Positions 1-9,388 are shown, counted from the first letter of the stretch. The stretch is DNA of 64,000 nt from Demequina capsici (GCF_032102965.1 NZ_CP134880.1:2418001-2482000); one strand, 5' to 3'. The notes: a model not told the origin generated them from the sequence alone. Made by a program: numbers and translations.

Positions 1-669
1 GAGCGCGCGCAGCCAGTCGCGGATCATCTGCACGCCGCCCATCGTCGCGGCGTCGCCATGGTCCCTGGCGGCCTGCCGGAGCTCCGCGACGGAAAGCCCC
101 CACGCGCGCAGATCCGACGTGTGCCCGATCAGCCACCGCTCGATGGCCTCAGGATCCGCCTCCGGGTGGAACTGCACCGCGAGCCAGGGCCCGAGCGCGA
201 AGGCCTGGTGGGAGTTGGCTTCGTTGCCGGCCAGGAGCACCGCACCCCCCGGTAGACCGAACGTGTCGGCGTGCCAGTGCAGGACCGGAGTGCAGTCAAG
301 GCTCCGCAGGGACGACGCACGGCCCGCGTCGGTCAGCTCCACGGTGCCGTAGCCGACCTCGCGGACGCCCGGCACGACGGCGGCGCCCGCGACGAGCGCC
401 ATCAACTGCGCTCCCAGGCACACGCCGATGGTCGGCCGGTCGCGGCGGGCGTCGAGCAGCGCGCGGACCTCGTCGAGCACCGGGTACGTCTCCGAGTCAG
501 GAGCGTCGATGGGCGCGCCGAGTACGATGGCGACGTCCGCCGTCGCGGCCTCACGTACGTCGTCCACGCCCACATCCAGGTAGCGGACGTCGTAGCGGTG
601 GGCGCGGATCTCCGCCTCCCACGTGCCGAGGTCCTCGAACGCCACGAAACGGATCACGTCGCATCTCAC
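1..669 (-). CDS. Class I glutamine amidotransferase-like protein (3' end cut by window edge)
   Basis: Class I glutamine amidotransferase fold, the GMP-synthase-like stand-alone kind that may hydrolyse glutamine or a gamma-glutamyl bond. The nucleophile is Cys84 in IGVCLGAQ, and His168 and Glu170 lie in QFHPE. The start is a GTG whose last bases overlap the TGA of the upstream DUF3054 gene (GTGA). An ATG at 664 is in the wrong frame. The frame is still open at base 1, but comparison with the paralogue at 14752-15438 suggests only a few residues are missing. It is the last visible gene of a three-gene leftward operon. The substrate is unknown. Confidence 0.85.
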   Translation of the reverse strand, partial: MRCDVIRFVAFEDLGTWEAEIRAHRYDVRYLDVGVDDVREAATADVAIVLGAPIDAPDSETYPVLDEVRALLDARRDRPTIGVCLGAQLMALVAGAAVVPGVREVGYGTVELTDAGRASSLRSLDCTPVLHWHADTFGLPGGAVLLAGNEANSHQAFALGPWLAVQFHPEADPEAIERWLIGHTSDLRAWGLSVAELRQAARDHGDAATMGGVQMIRDWLRAL

Positions 670-1052
670 GGCTTGAGACCTCGTCGCTTGGCGATGAACC
701 CGGAGAGCACGCGCCAGCCGATGAGGAACAGCGCCAGGAACGTGCCTGCGACCACCACGAACGAGACCTGCACGCCCTGTCCGCTCACGACTCGCAGGAG
801 CATGCCGCCCACCAGGGTGGAGGCCCACACCATCGTGCCGGTGCGCCTCCAGTCGCAGGGGCGCTTCCAGCCGCGGGCGATCGCCCAGCCGATTCCGGCA
901 CCCACGAGGAACGGCCAGACCGTCGTGGCGAGACCCAGCCCGTTCGCTCCAAGGATGCCCTCCTCGTGACTCGCACGGCCGATGCTCGAGAAGACGAGGA
1001 TCGCGCCAGCGTCGAGCGCTGCCGCCCCTGCGGCGGCCTGTCGGATGTTCAT
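666..1052 (-). CDS. DUF3054 family membrane protein
   Basis: A 128-residue integral membrane protein with about four hydrophobic helices. It shows the features I associate with DUF3054: an N-terminal FSSIGRASHEEG stretch, a WPFLVG helix, and GMLLRVVSGQG before VVVAGTFLALFLIGW near the C terminus. The family has no established function and is common in Actinobacteria. The ATG overlaps the stop of the upstream YdeI-like gene (ATGA), and the stop overlaps the GTG of the amidotransferase, so the three genes are probably translationally coupled. Confidence 0.85.
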   Translation of the reverse strand: MNIRQAAAGAAALDAGAILVFSSIGRASHEEGILGANGLGLATTVWPFLVGAGIGWAIARGWKRPCDWRRTGTMVWASTLVGGMLLRVVSGQGVQVSFVVVAGTFLALFLIGWRVLSGFIAKRRGLKP

Positions 1053-1642
1053 CGCTCGCTCCTTGTCTCGCCGATGGGGGCGCTCAGCGTCGCGACCGCC
1101 TTCGCGAGGCGGCGTGCACGCACCTCAGGCGTGGTGGCCGTCATCAGCGGATGCAGGATGCTGTACCGCTCAGCCCGGGTCAGCGTCTCGAAGCGTGTGC
1201 CCGCATCAGGCGCGCCCGCGAGCGCCGCCACGAGATCGTCCGGGACCACCGCGTCGGCCGAGCCTGCGTAGGCGCGCTCCCAGCGACCGTCCGCCTTCGC
1301 CGCCTCCACCTGGACCACGCCAGCGGGCCGCAGACGGCCGCCGGCCTCCAGGCGCGCGATGTGCTCGACGTTGCGCGCGGACCAGACGGAACGCGCTCGA
1401 CGAGGCGTGAAGCGCTGCAGGAACGTCCGCTCGTCGTTGCTGCGCTTCTGACCGTCGATCCATCCGCTGCAGAGCGCCTCGTCGAGCGCCTGGGCATAGG
1501 TCAGGGACGTCGGCTGGGTGACGTCCTTCTTGGCGAGCACCAGCCACACGCCGTCCGAGTCGGCCTCGTGCAAGTCGAGCCAGGCCCGCCAGGCGGTCGC
1601 GTCGGCGACGCAGAGCATCTGGTGGGGCGTCGGGGCAGCCAT
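1049..1642 (-). CDS. YdeI/OmpD-associated family protein
   Basis: A 197-residue cytoplasmic protein of the YdeI/OmpD-associated (bacteriocin-protection-like) family. Recognisable signatures are ALCSGWIDGQKRSNDERTFLQRFTPRR in the first half and a C-terminal region containing LTRAERYSILHPLMTATTPEVRARRL. The molecular role is not established. The ATG at 1642 has no Shine-Dalgarno sequence but lies six bases after TAGGAT on its own strand, so it is probably read from a leaderless transcript. It is divergent from the ABC-F gene that starts 42 bp away. Confidence 0.82.
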   Translation of the reverse strand: MAAPTPHQMLCVADATAWRAWLDLHEADSDGVWLVLAKKDVTQPTSLTYAQALDEALCSGWIDGQKRSNDERTFLQRFTPRRARSVWSARNVEHIARLEAGGRLRPAGVVQVEAAKADGRWERAYAGSADAVVPDDLVAALAGAPDAGTRFETLTRAERYSILHPLMTATTPEVRARRLAKAVATLSAPIGETRSER

Positions 1643-1648
1643 GGCGCA

Positions 1649-1678
1649 ATCCTAGGTGCCGTTCACCACGACTACCCT
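1649..1678. promoter_or_regulatory. Back-to-back -10 boxes of two leaderless promoters
   Basis: On the minus strand TAGGAT (1654-1649) ends six bases before the ATG of the YdeI-like gene. On the plus strand TACCCT (1673-1678) ends six bases before the GTG of the ABC-F gene. Both fit the actinobacterial TANNNT -10 box placed so that transcription begins at the start codon. No convincing -35 boxes are seen. Confidence 0.6.
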
Positions 1679-1684
1679 TGTCGG

Positions 1685-3670
1685 GTGGCTCACCTCCTCG
1701 GCTCCGCATCCCTGTCCATCGACTTCGGCACGGGCAAGGTGCTGGACGACGTCACCGTCGGCCTCGAGGACGGGGACCGGATCGGCATCGTCGGCGCGAA
1801 CGGCGCTGGCAAGTCCACGCTGATGAAGGCGCTCGCCGGACGGCAGGAGCCGCACAGCGGCCGTGTGACCGTGTCTCGCGGCACGCGCCTGGGCGTGCTG
1901 GACCAGTCCGACCGGGTGGACCCCGACCAGACGGTGCTGCACGCCATCGTCGGGGACGCGGACGAGCATGAATGGGCGTCGGACCCGCGCATCCGCGACG
2001 TGATGTCGGGCCTGGTGCCGGATCTTGACGCAGACGCGCTCGTCGCCAGCCTTTCGGGCGGCCAGCAGCGTCGAGTCGCCCTCGCGAAGGTGCTCGTGGG
2101 CGACCACGACGTGGTGTTCCTGGACGAGCCGACGAACCACCTGGACGTGGACGGCGTCGTCTGGCTGGCCGAGCACCTGAAGCGCCGTTGGGGCGCGAAC
2201 CGTGGGGCCCTGCTGGTCGTGACCCACGACCGCTGGTTCCTGGACGAGGTCACGAACCGCACGTGGGAGGTCCACGACGGGATCGTCGACTCGTACGAGG
2301 GCGGCTACGCGGCGTACGTGCTGCAGCGCGTCGAGCGCGATCGCATCGCCTCCGCCACGGAGAGCAAGCGGCAGAACCTCATGCGCAAGGAGCTCGCCTG
2401 GCTGCGTCGCGGCGCTCCCGCCCGCACCTCCAAGCCCAAGTTCCGCATCGACGCGGCGAACGCCCTGATCGCGGACGTGCCGCCCATCCGTGACTCCATC
2501 AAGCTGCACCGCATGGCCGCCTCCCGCCTGGGCAAGGATGTGGTGAACCTGGTGCGGGCGGGCGTCACCTACGGGTCTGGCGCCGCGGCCAAGGAGGTGC
2601 TGCGCGAGGTCGACTGGAACATCGGCCCCGGCGAGCGCACCGGCATCCTGGGCGAGAACGGCGCGGGCAAGTCCACGCTGCTGAAGCTCATCACGGGCGA
2701 GCTGGAGCCCACCTCCGGACACGTCAAGCGCGGCGTGACGGTACGCGTGGCCACGCTCAGCCAGCAGCTCGCAGAGCTGGAGGACCACGCCGAGGAGCGC
2801 GTGTCGGCGCTCGTGAAGCAGTACTCCTCGATCACCCTGTCCGACGGCTCGGAGATGACGCCCACCCAGCTGCTGGAGCGCCTGGGCTTCACGAGCGTCC
2901 AGCTGAAGACCCAGGTGAAGCGCCTGTCCGGCGGACAGCGTCGGCGCCTGCAGCTGCTCGTCGTCCTGTTGAGCGAGCCGAACGTGCTGGTGCTCGACGA
3001 GCCCACCAACGACCTGGACACCGACATGCTCGCCGCGCTCGAGGACCTGCTGGACTCGTGGCCCGGCACGCTGATCGTGGTGAGCCACGACCGCTACCTC
3101 ATGGAGCGCGTCACAGACCAGCAGTACGCGGTCGTCGACGGTGGACTCCGGCACCTGCCCGGCGGCGTCGACGAGTACGTCGCCATGCAGCGCGACCGGA
3201 AGTCGGGCTCCGGCGGCATCGGCACGTTCGGCCCCACGGAGCCCTCCAAGCCCTCCGCGCCCTCCAAGCCCTCCGAGCCCTCCGCGCCCTCCAAGCCCTC
3301 CGAGCCCTCCGCGCCCTCCGACAGTTTGAACCAATCTCAGTCGCGACACGCCGCCGGCGGAGCCGATTCGCGTGCCTCCACCGGGGTGTCGGGTCCCGAA
3401 TTGGTTCAAAGTGTCCTGGGCGAGTCAGCGCCCGCGCCCGCGGGACTGTCAGGCGCCGAGCGCCGCGCCGTGGAGAAGGAGCTCACGGCGGTCGAGCGCA
3501 GGATGGGCAAGATCACCGAGCTCACCGAGGGGGTCCACCACGAGATGCTGATGCACGACCAGTCGGACTTCGCTGGGCTTGCCAAGTTGAACAAGCGCAT
3601 CGGCGAGCTCGAGGAGGAGAACGCGGAGCTCGAGGAGAGGTGGCTGGAGCTGTCGGAGCGCCTGGGCTAG
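1685..3670 (+). CDS. ABC-F family ATPase (Uup/EttA-like)
   Basis: A 661-residue soluble twin-ATPase of the ABC-F class, proteins that act on the ribosome or on branched DNA rather than in transport. Domain 1 has Walker A GANGAGKST (residues 37-45), signature LSGGQQRR and DEPTNHLD. Domain 2 repeats these as GENGAGKST, LSGGQRRR and DEPTNDLD. The C terminus is a charged coiled coil (ERRMGKITEL...ELEEENAELEERW), as in Uup-type proteins. Between domain 2 and the coiled coil lie nine [K/A/E]PS repeats and a palindromic 96-bp insert. The GTG start is preferred because the ABC fold begins there and a -10 box lies just upstream. Uup versus EttA is not decided. Confidence 0.9.
   Translation: MAHLLGSASLSIDFGTGKVLDDVTVGLEDGDRIGIVGANGAGKSTLMKALAGRQEPHSGRVTVSRGTRLGVLDQSDRVDPDQTVLHAIVGDADEHEWASDPRIRDVMSGLVPDLDADALVASLSGGQQRRVALAKVLVGDHDVVFLDEPTNHLDVDGVVWLAEHLKRRWGANRGALLVVTHDRWFLDEVTNRTWEVHDGIVDSYEGGYAAYVLQRVERDRIASATESKRQNLMRKELAWLRRGAPARTSKPKFRIDAANALIADVPPIRDSIKLHRMAASRLGKDVVNLVRAGVTYGSGAAAKEVLREVDWNIGPGERTGILGENGAGKSTLLKLITGELEPTSGHVKRGVTVRVATLSQQLAELEDHAEERVSALVKQYSSITLSDGSEMTPTQLLERLGFTSVQLKTQVKRLSGGQRRRLQLLVVLLSEPNVLVLDEPTNDLDTDMLAALEDLLDSWPGTLIVVSHDRYLMERVTDQQYAVVDGGLRHLPGGVDEYVAMQRDRKSGSGGIGTFGPTEPSKPSAPSKPSEPSAPSKPSEPSAPSDSLNQSQSRHAAGGADSRASTGVSGPELVQSVLGESAPAPAGLSGAERRAVEKELTAVERRMGKITELTEGVHHEMLMHDQSDFAGLAKLNKRIGELEEENAELEERWLELSERLG
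3241..3321 (+). repeat. Nine tandem copies of a 9-bp unit (GCCCTCCNN)
   Basis: Nine consecutive GCCCTCC units differ only in the last two bases (AA, GC or GA) and encode repeated Lys/Ala/Glu-Pro-Ser triplets. The later copies follow a 27-bp higher-order order. This is a flexible Pro-Ser linker and a likely slippage site. Confidence 0.9.
3320..3415. repeat. 96-bp imperfect palindromic element inside the ABC-F gene
   Basis: The ends, 3320-3335 and 3400-3415, are inverted repeats of 16 bp with one mismatch. Each contains TTTGAACCAAT or its complement. Inside them complementarity continues, with CGACAC and CCG blocks on both arms, so the whole segment can fold into one long hairpin. Its length is exactly 32 codons and the reading frame is kept. 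It follows directly on the 9-bp repeats. This looks like a REP/MITE-like insertion tolerated in a disordered linker. Confidence 0.65.
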
Positions 3671-3736
3671 CGGCACCGGGCACGCAGTCCGCTTGACACC
3701 GTCGGTTACCCTGAACGGCGTGAAGCTGTAGCACCC

Positions 3737-3798
3737 ATGCACGTCCCGCGCCCGAGGCATACGCCCGGCGGGAGCCGTCCCGATCCTCGAGGACGCCC
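3737..3798 (+). other. Possible leader open frame ahead of the second ABC-F gene
   Basis: An ATG at 3737 opens a frame beginning MHVPRPRHTPGG, rich in Pro, Arg and Gly. It runs into the next gene in another frame, to 3937. A minimal GTG-AAG-CTG-TAG frame lies at 3720-3731, and a TACCCT -10-like box occurs near 3706. Regulated ABC-F genes often have such leaders, where ribosome stalling controls expression. Here this is inference from position and composition only. Confidence 0.3.
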
Positions 3799-5538
3799 AT
3801 GGCTATGCTCTCCCCTTCCTTCCACTCGTCCGGCGCGACGCAGCTCGTCGTCGACGGCGTCTCCTTCTCGTACCCCGACCGCCGGGTGCTCACCGCCATC
3901 TCGCTCACGGTCGCCGGCGGCGAGCGCGTCGGACTGATCGGCGAGAACGGCTCAGGGAAGTCGACGTTGCTGCGTCTCGCCGCGGGCGCCCTCGCTCCCG
4001 ACGCGGGCAGCATCGTCGCGACCTCCTCTGGCGGCTGGACACCGCGCGTCGGCCTGCTGCGCCAGGAGCCGCCGTTCGGAGATGAACAGACGGTCGCGGA
4101 GGCGCTGGAAGCCGCGATCGCGCCTGCGCGGGACGCTGCCGACGCGGTGGACGCGCTGGGAGCGGCGCTCGCCGATCACCCGGACGACGCTGCCGTCGCA
4201 GGCGCGTTCGCCGACGCCCTCGAGGAGGCCGAGCGCCTCGACGCATGGTCAGCGGACGCGCGCGTCGGGACCATGCTCGCCGGGCTGGGTCTGGCATCGG
4301 TGCCTCGCACCCGTCCGACTGGCCGCCTGTCTGGCGGCCAGCGCGCCCGGCTGTCCCTCGCCTGGCTGCTGCTCGCCCGGCCCGACGTCCTGCTCCTGGA
4401 CGAACCGACCAACCACCTGGACGACTCCGCGACGGAGCATCTGGCGGACGTGCTGCGCACCTGGCGCGGGCCCGTCGCCATGGCGAGCCATGATCGTGCC
4501 TTCCTCGACGACGTGGCGACCGTGCTCGTGGACCTGGATCCGGCGCCCGTCCCCCACAGGGTCGCGGCCGCGGTGGACGACGGCGGGCCAGGCTCGGGCG
4601 TCGGCGTCACCCGCTTCGGCGGCACGTTCACCGAGTATCTGGCCGACCGTGCCGCGTCCCGCGAGCGCTGGGAGCGTCGCTACCGGGACGAGCAGGCCGA
4701 GCTGAAGCGCCTGCGCGCAGGGGTGCGCGACAGTCACCAGGTGGGCCACGCGGGCGCGTCGCCGCGCACCGAGGCGCGCGCCTCCAAGAAGTTCTACGCG
4801 GACCGCAACGCGACGGTGGTCGCCCGGCGCGTCAACGATGCCCGCGCCCGTCTCGAGGAGTTGGAGGAGCGGCAGATTCGGAGGCCTCCGGCCGCGCTCG
4901 TCTTCTCGGGTCTGGACGCGGGAGCCGCTCACCGCCGCGCTGCTGGGGCCACCGGTCACGCGCTGGTCGCCGCCGGCGTGGCGGTCGCCGGGCGCCTCGC
5001 CCGCACCTCGCTCGCGGTGGCACCGGGCGAGCATGTGCTGATCACGGGGGCCAACGGGTCGGGCAAGTCGACGCTGCTGGCGGTGCTCGCAGGTGCGCTC
5101 GACCCCACGAGCGGCACCGCGAGCATCGGCTCCGGTCTTCGCGTGGGCCTCCTGACGCAGGACCCGCGCATCGCCGACCCGTTCGGCCGCGGTCCTGCTC
5201 TCACCGCACGCCAGGCGTACCTGGACGCGGTGGGGTCCGCGGCCGTCCCGCTGTCGACGTTCGGCCTGCTCGCGGGTCGGGATGAGAACCGCCCGGTCGC
5301 GGCGCTGAGCGTAGGCCAGCAGCGTCGTCTGGCACTGGCGATCGTGCTGGCGGACCCGCCGGACGTGCTGTTGCTGGACGAGCCGACGAACCACCTGTCG
5401 TTGGCGCTCGTCACCGCGCTCGAGGAGGCGATCCCGCGGTTCCCTGGCACCGTGATCGTGGCGTCGCACGACCGTTGGCTGCGGCGGCGATGGCAGGGCC
5501 GTCGCCTCGAGCTGGGACGGACGGCGGCGCGCGACTGA
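3799..5538 (+). CDS. ABC-F family ATPase (antibiotic-resistance-like clade possible)
   Basis: A 579-residue twin-ATPase without membrane segments. Domain 1 has GENGSGKST (about residues 51-59), LSGGQRAR and DEPTNHLD. Domain 2 has GANGSGKST, SVGQQRR (a degenerate signature) and DEPTNHLS. The inter-domain linker is long and charged, with ERRYRDEQAELKRLR, like ABC-F proteins that reach the ribosomal peptidyl-transferase centre. There is no C-terminal coiled coil, unlike the neighbour upstream. The ATG has GAGGA five bases ahead. The two ABC-F genes are separated by about 130 bp with their own signals, so they need not be co-transcribed. Ribosome protection against antibiotics is an inference. 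Confidence 0.85.
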   Translation: MAMLSPSFHSSGATQLVVDGVSFSYPDRRVLTAISLTVAGGERVGLIGENGSGKSTLLRLAAGALAPDAGSIVATSSGGWTPRVGLLRQEPPFGDEQTVAEALEAAIAPARDAADAVDALGAALADHPDDAAVAGAFADALEEAERLDAWSADARVGTMLAGLGLASVPRTRPTGRLSGGQRARLSLAWLLLARPDVLLLDEPTNHLDDSATEHLADVLRTWRGPVAMASHDRAFLDDVATVLVDLDPAPVPHRVAAAVDDGGPGSGVGVTRFGGTFTEYLADRAASRERWERRYRDEQAELKRLRAGVRDSHQVGHAGASPRTEARASKKFYADRNATVVARRVNDARARLEELEERQIRRPPAALVFSGLDAGAAHRRAAGATGHALVAAGVAVAGRLARTSLAVAPGEHVLITGANGSGKSTLLAVLAGALDPTSGTASIGSGLRVGLLTQDPRIADPFGRGPALTARQAYLDAVGSAAVPLSTFGLLAGRDENRPVAALSVGQQRRLALAIVLADPPDVLLLDEPTNHLSLALVTALEEAIPRFPGTVIVASHDRWLRRRWQGRRLELGRTAARD

Positions 5539-5617
5539 CGCGGATGGCGTCGAAATCCGTCGAAGGAGGCGCAACCGTCCTGAACTTCCGGTGAAGTCTA
5601 GGACCTTCGCCGCGCGA

Positions 5618-5631
5618 TGTTAACGCTCACC
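5618..5631. promoter_or_regulatory. LacI-type operator candidate upstream of phosphoketolase
   Basis: TGTTAACGCTCACC is an imperfect palindrome around a central CG. It resembles LacI-family operators such as TGTTAACGTTAACA, matching its own complement at 8 of 14 positions. It lies 39 bp before the phosphoketolase start, where a repressor could act. No LacI gene is in the window. Confidence 0.35.
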
Positions 5632-5669
5632 ATGCCATTCTGAAGTCACCGCCAAGACGGAGGACAGCA

Positions 5670-8126
5670 ATGACGCAGAACCCTTGGTCGTACCGTACGA
5701 CCGACGCAGCAACCGACGCAGAGGTCGATGGCATCGACCGCTGGTGGCGCGCCACCAACTACCTGAGCGTCGGCCAGATCTATCTTCTGGACAACCCCCT
5801 GCTCCGTGAGACGCTCACCCGCGATCACGTGAAGCCCCGCCTCGTGGGCCACTGGGGCACCACGCCTGGCCTGAACTTCATCTACGCCCACCTGAACCGC
5901 ATGATCAAGGCGCGCCAGCAGCCGACCATGTACATCATCGGCCCCGGTCACGGCGGCCCCGGCCTGGTCGCGTCGAGCTTCCTGGACGGCACCTACACCG
6001 AGACCTACCCCGACATCTCGAACGACGAGGCGGGCCTCAAGCGACTGTTCAAGCAGTTCAGCTTCCCCGGCGGCATCCCGTCGCACGTCGCACCCGAGAC
6101 GCCCGGATCGATCCACGAGGGCGGCGAGCTGGGCTACGCGCTCAGCCACGCGTACGGCGCGGCCTTCGACAACCCCGACCTGCTGGTCGCCGCGGTCGTC
6201 GGCGACGGCGAGGCCGAGACGGGCCCGCTCGCCACGTCGTGGCACTCGAACAAGTTCATCAACCCCGCCACCGACGGCGTCGTGCTGCCGATCCTGCACC
6301 TCAACGGGTACAAGATCGCCAACCCGACCGTGCTCGCCCGCATCTCCGAGCAGGAGCTCGTGGACCTCATGAAGGGGTACGGCCACAAGCCGCACGTCTT
6401 CGAGGCCGGCATGGACGACGAGTCGCACGAGTCGATCCACCGTCGCTTCGCGGCCGTGCTCGACGAGGTGATGGACGAGATCGCTGCCATCAAGGCCGAG
6501 GCGAAGGTGAACCCGAACATGGAGCGCCCCATGTGGCCCATGATCGTGATGCGCACGCCCAAGGGCTGGACCTGCCCGCCCAAGATCGACGGCAAGATCA
6601 CCGAGGGCTCGTGGCGCGCACACCAGGTGCCGCTGAGCTCGGCGCGCGACACGGACGAGCACCTGCACACGCTCGAGGACTGGCTGAAGTCGTACGGCCC
6701 TGAGGAGCTGTTCGATGAGGCCGGCGCCCCGCTGCCCGCCACCACCGCGCTGGCGCCGGAAGGCGAGCTGCGCATGTCGGCCCGCCCCGAGGCCAACGGC
6801 GGCCTGCTGATGAAGGACCTGCGCCTGCCGGACTTCCGCGACTACGCTGTGGATGTCCCGGTGCCCGGCTACGGCCCGCACGAGGCGACCAAGGTGCTCG
6901 GCGGATACCTCAAGGGCGTCATGGCGGCCAACACCGACAACTTCCGCATCTTCGCCCCCGACGAGCTCGCGTCCAACCGCATCCAGGCGGTGCTCGACGT
7001 CACGAACAAGGTATGGAACGCCCGCTCCGAGTTCGACGACGAGCACATGGCCCACGAGGGCCGCGTGGTCGAGATGCTGTCCGAGCACCAGTGCCAGGGA
7101 TGGCTGGAGGGCTACCTGCTCACCGGCCGCCACGGCCTGTTGACGTCCTACGAGGCGTTCATCCACATCATCGACTCGATGTTCAACCAGCACGCCAAGT
7201 GGCTCAAGGTCTCCCGCGAGCTCCCGTGGCGCCGCCCGATCCCGTCGCTGAACTACCTGCTGTCCAGCCACGTGTGGCGCCAGGACCACAACGGCTTCAG
7301 CCACCAGGACCCTGGCTTCATCGACCACGTCGTGAACAAGAAGGCCGAGGTCGTGCGCGTCTACCTGCCGGCCGACTCCAACACCCTGCTGGCCACCTAC
7401 GACCACTGCCTACGGTCGCGCGACTATGTGAACGTGGTCATCGCGGGCAAGCAGCCTCAGGCGTCGTGGCTCACCATGGACCAGGCCGTGGACCACTGCA
7501 CCCGAGGTGCCGGCATCTGGGAGTTCGCCTCCAATGTGCCGGACGGCGAGGAGCCCGACGTGGTCATCGCCGGCATCGGCGACGTCCCCACCATGGAGGC
7601 GCTCGCCGCGGTGGACATCATCCGCGAGGAGCTCCCCGACCTCAAGGTGCGGTTCGTCAACGTCGTGGACCTCATGCGGCTCCAGCCCGAGAAGGAGCAC
7701 CCGCACGGCATGTCGGACCGCGAGTTCGACCAGCTGTTCACCACGGACAAGCCGATCATCATGGCGTACCACGGCTACCCGTGGCTGATCCACCGCCTCA
7801 CGTACCGTCGCACCGGCCACAGCAACCTGCACGTGCGCGGCTACAAGGAGGAGGGCACCACCACCACGCCGTTCGACATGGCCATGCTGAACGACATCGA
7901 CCGCTACCACCTGGTCATGGACGTGATCGACCACGTGCCGAGCCTCGGCACGAAGGCCGCGTCGCTGCGCCAGCGACTGTTCGACCAGCGGCTCGCAGCC
8001 CGTCGCTACGCCCGGGAGTTCGGAGAGGACCTTCCCGAGGTCGCGAACTGGGTGTGGCCCGACGCTCGTGGCACCGTGGACGCCGACGTGTCCGCGACCG
8101 CCGCGACCGGCGGGGACAACGAGTAG
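5670..8126 (+). CDS. xfp: Xylulose-5-phosphate/fructose-6-phosphate phosphoketolase
   Basis: A thiamine-diphosphate enzyme of 818 residues that cleaves xylulose-5-P (and often fructose-6-P) with phosphate into acetyl-phosphate plus glyceraldehyde-3-P or erythrose-4-P. Family marks are [18 protein letters not shown] near residue 64, the GPGHGGPG loop near 90 and the ThDP-binding [22 protein letters not shown] near 177. The C-terminal [24 protein letters not shown] is also typical. Length is normal. A GGAGGA ribosome site lies just before the ATG. It is monocistronic, with a candidate carbohydrate-type operator upstream and a strong terminator downstream. No acetate kinase or transaldolase gene is adjacent. 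Confidence 0.97.
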   Translation: MTQNPWSYRTTDAATDAEVDGIDRWWRATNYLSVGQIYLLDNPLLRETLTRDHVKPRLVGHWGTTPGLNFIYAHLNRMIKARQQPTMYIIGPGHGGPGLVASSFLDGTYTETYPDISNDEAGLKRLFKQFSFPGGIPSHVAPETPGSIHEGGELGYALSHAYGAAFDNPDLLVAAVVGDGEAETGPLATSWHSNKFINPATDGVVLPILHLNGYKIANPTVLARISEQELVDLMKGYGHKPHVFEAGMDDESHESIHRRFAAVLDEVMDEIAAIKAEAKVNPNMERPMWPMIVMRTPKGWTCPPKIDGKITEGSWRAHQVPLSSARDTDEHLHTLEDWLKSYGPEELFDEAGAPLPATTALAPEGELRMSARPEANGGLLMKDLRLPDFRDYAVDVPVPGYGPHEATKVLGGYLKGVMAANTDNFRIFAPDELASNRIQAVLDVTNKVWNARSEFDDEHMAHEGRVVEMLSEHQCQGWLEGYLLTGRHGLLTSYEAFIHIIDSMFNQHAKWLKVSRELPWRRPIPSLNYLLSSHVWRQDHNGFSHQDPGFIDHVVNKKAEVVRVYLPADSNTLLATYDHCLRSRDYVNVVIAGKQPQASWLTMDQAVDHCTRGAGIWEFASNVPDGEEPDVVIAGIGDVPTMEALAAVDIIREELPDLKVRFVNVVDLMRLQPEKEHPHGMSDREFDQLFTTDKPIIMAYHGYPWLIHRLTYRRTGHSNLHVRGYKEEGTTTTPFDMAMLNDIDRYHLVMDVIDHVPSLGTKAASLRQRLFDQRLAARRYAREFGEDLPEVANWVWPDARGTVDADVSATAATGGDNE

Positions 8127-8146
8127 GCGCGCAACCCGCCCGCTCG

Positions 8147-8186
8147 GAGAAGGGCCCGCATCCCGTCAGGGGTGCGGGCCCTTCTC
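8147..8186 (+). terminator. Terminator of the phosphoketolase gene
   Basis: A long GC-rich hairpin pairs GAGAAGGGCCCGCA (from 8147) with its complement ending at 8186, around a short CCC/GGG inner stem and loop. There is no T-run, as is common in high-GC genomes. Confidence 0.8.
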
Positions 8187-8206
8187 ATGTCAGGCATCCT
8201 GAGGGC

Positions 8207-9388
8207 ATGGTCGACGACGGCGTGAGGGACCAGCATGGGCCGCTTCGCGTGGTCGTCGCGCTCGACTCATTCAAGGGATCCGTGACCAGCGCCGAGGCCT
8301 GCCACGCGGTGGCGGCGGGCGTGCGCGAGGCCGCGCCGGACGCGGTCGTGACGGAGCTTCCGGTGGCCGACGGCGGCGAGGGGACGTTCGACGCGCTCGC
8401 CCCGCACGGCATGCGAGGCGAGATCCCCACGGTGGACCTGCTGGGCCGCCCGACGGTGGCGCCCTACGTGGAGCTCCCGCACGCGGTGGCTGTCGAGTCC
8501 GCGTCGACGTTGGGGCTCGCACTCCTGGGGCCGCCCACGCCCGCGCTGGCGCGCCGCGCGCATTCCTACGGACTCGGGCTGCACCTCCGCGGCGCCGCCC
8601 GCGACTCCGACGCCCACCGTGCCCTCGTCGGCCTCGGGGGCACCGGCACCACCGACGGTGGCGTGGGGATGCTGCTCGCGCTGGGCGCTCGCGTCTGGCT
8701 TGCCGACGGCACTCCGCTCTGGCCTGACGGGCGCCCGCAGGCGCAGAACCCGCTGCTCCTGCGTCCCACGAGGGTGGAGCTGCCGCAGGTCGAGTGCGTG
8801 CCCGTCGGCCTGGCCGACGTGGCGACGCCGCTGCTGGGTCCCCGCGGCTCGGCACGCATGTTCGCCGCGCAGAAGGGCGCCGACCCGGAGCTGGTCGACG
8901 AGCTCGAGGTCGCGATGACGACATGGGCTGACGCGCTCGCACGGGCGGGTGCCGCAGTCGCTGACGTGCCGGGAGCAGGCGCGGCCGGCGGGATCGGCGC
9001 GGCTCTCCTGGCGATCGGAGGCATGCTCTCCCCCGGCCTCGAGACGATCCTGCACGAGACCCACGGCATCGACTCGCTCGCGAGCGCGGATGTCGTGGTG
9101 ACGGGCGAGGGAGCCCTCGATGCGCAGACCGCGGAGGGCAAGGTGCCTGCTGCGGTCGCAGGACTGGCGCACCGTGCGGCCCGTGCGGAGGGTCGGGACG
9201 TCACGGTCATCGCGCTGGCGGGACGGGTGGATGCCGGCCACGCGGAGCTCGAGCGGATGGGCCTCGCGTGGGCTCAGCCGATCCACGACCGGCCTCTTCC
9301 ACTTGCGGAGGCGATGGACCGCGACGTCACGCTCGCGGCGCTGTCGCGCGCCGCCGCCCGTGCGATCCGGACCACCCTGGACGGCTGA
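8207..9388 (+). CDS. Glycerate kinase
   Basis: A 393-residue glycerate 2-/3-kinase of the GlxK/GarK type, phosphorylating D-glycerate with ATP. It begins with the family strand [17 protein letters not shown] and has [10 protein letters not shown] near residue 65. [19 protein letters not shown] near 145 and [15 protein letters not shown] near 262 follow, and [18 protein letters not shown] near 297 is typical. The ATG follows the phosphoketolase terminator closely and lacks a well-spaced Shine-Dalgarno site. A CATCCT box sits six bases upstream, so a leaderless transcript is possible. It may feed glycerate into lower glycolysis. Confidence 0.93.
   Translation: MVDDGVRDQHGPLRVVVALDSFKGSVTSAEACHAVAAGVREAAPDAVVTELPVADGGEGTFDALAPHGMRGEIPTVDLLGRPTVAPYVELPHAVAVESASTLGLALLGPPTPALARRAHSYGLGLHLRGAARDSDAHRALVGLGGTGTTDGGVGMLLALGARVWLADGTPLWPDGRPQAQNPLLLRPTRVELPQVECVPVGLADVATPLLGPRGSARMFAAQKGADPELVDELEVAMTTWADALARAGAAVADVPGAGAAGGIGAALLAIGGMLSPGLETILHETHGIDSLASADVVVTGEGALDAQTAEGKVPAAVAGLAHRAARAEGRDVTVIALAGRVDAGHAELERMGLAWAQPIHDRPLPLAEAMDRDVTLAALSRAAARAIRTTLDG

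Noticed and set aside
3241..3321. Short tandem repeats as a CRISPR-like array
   Set aside because: The units are contiguous 9-mers without spacers and lie in a coding frame.
1652..3409. A 585-codon open frame on the minus strand opposite the first ABC-F gene
   Set aside because: High GC keeps antisense frames open. The product has no recognisable domain and is the mirror of a well-conserved ATPase.
5646..7406. A 586-codon open frame opposite the phosphoketolase gene
   Set aside because: Val/Gly/Arg/Ala-rich shadow sequence without motifs; the plus strand encodes a full-length known enzyme.
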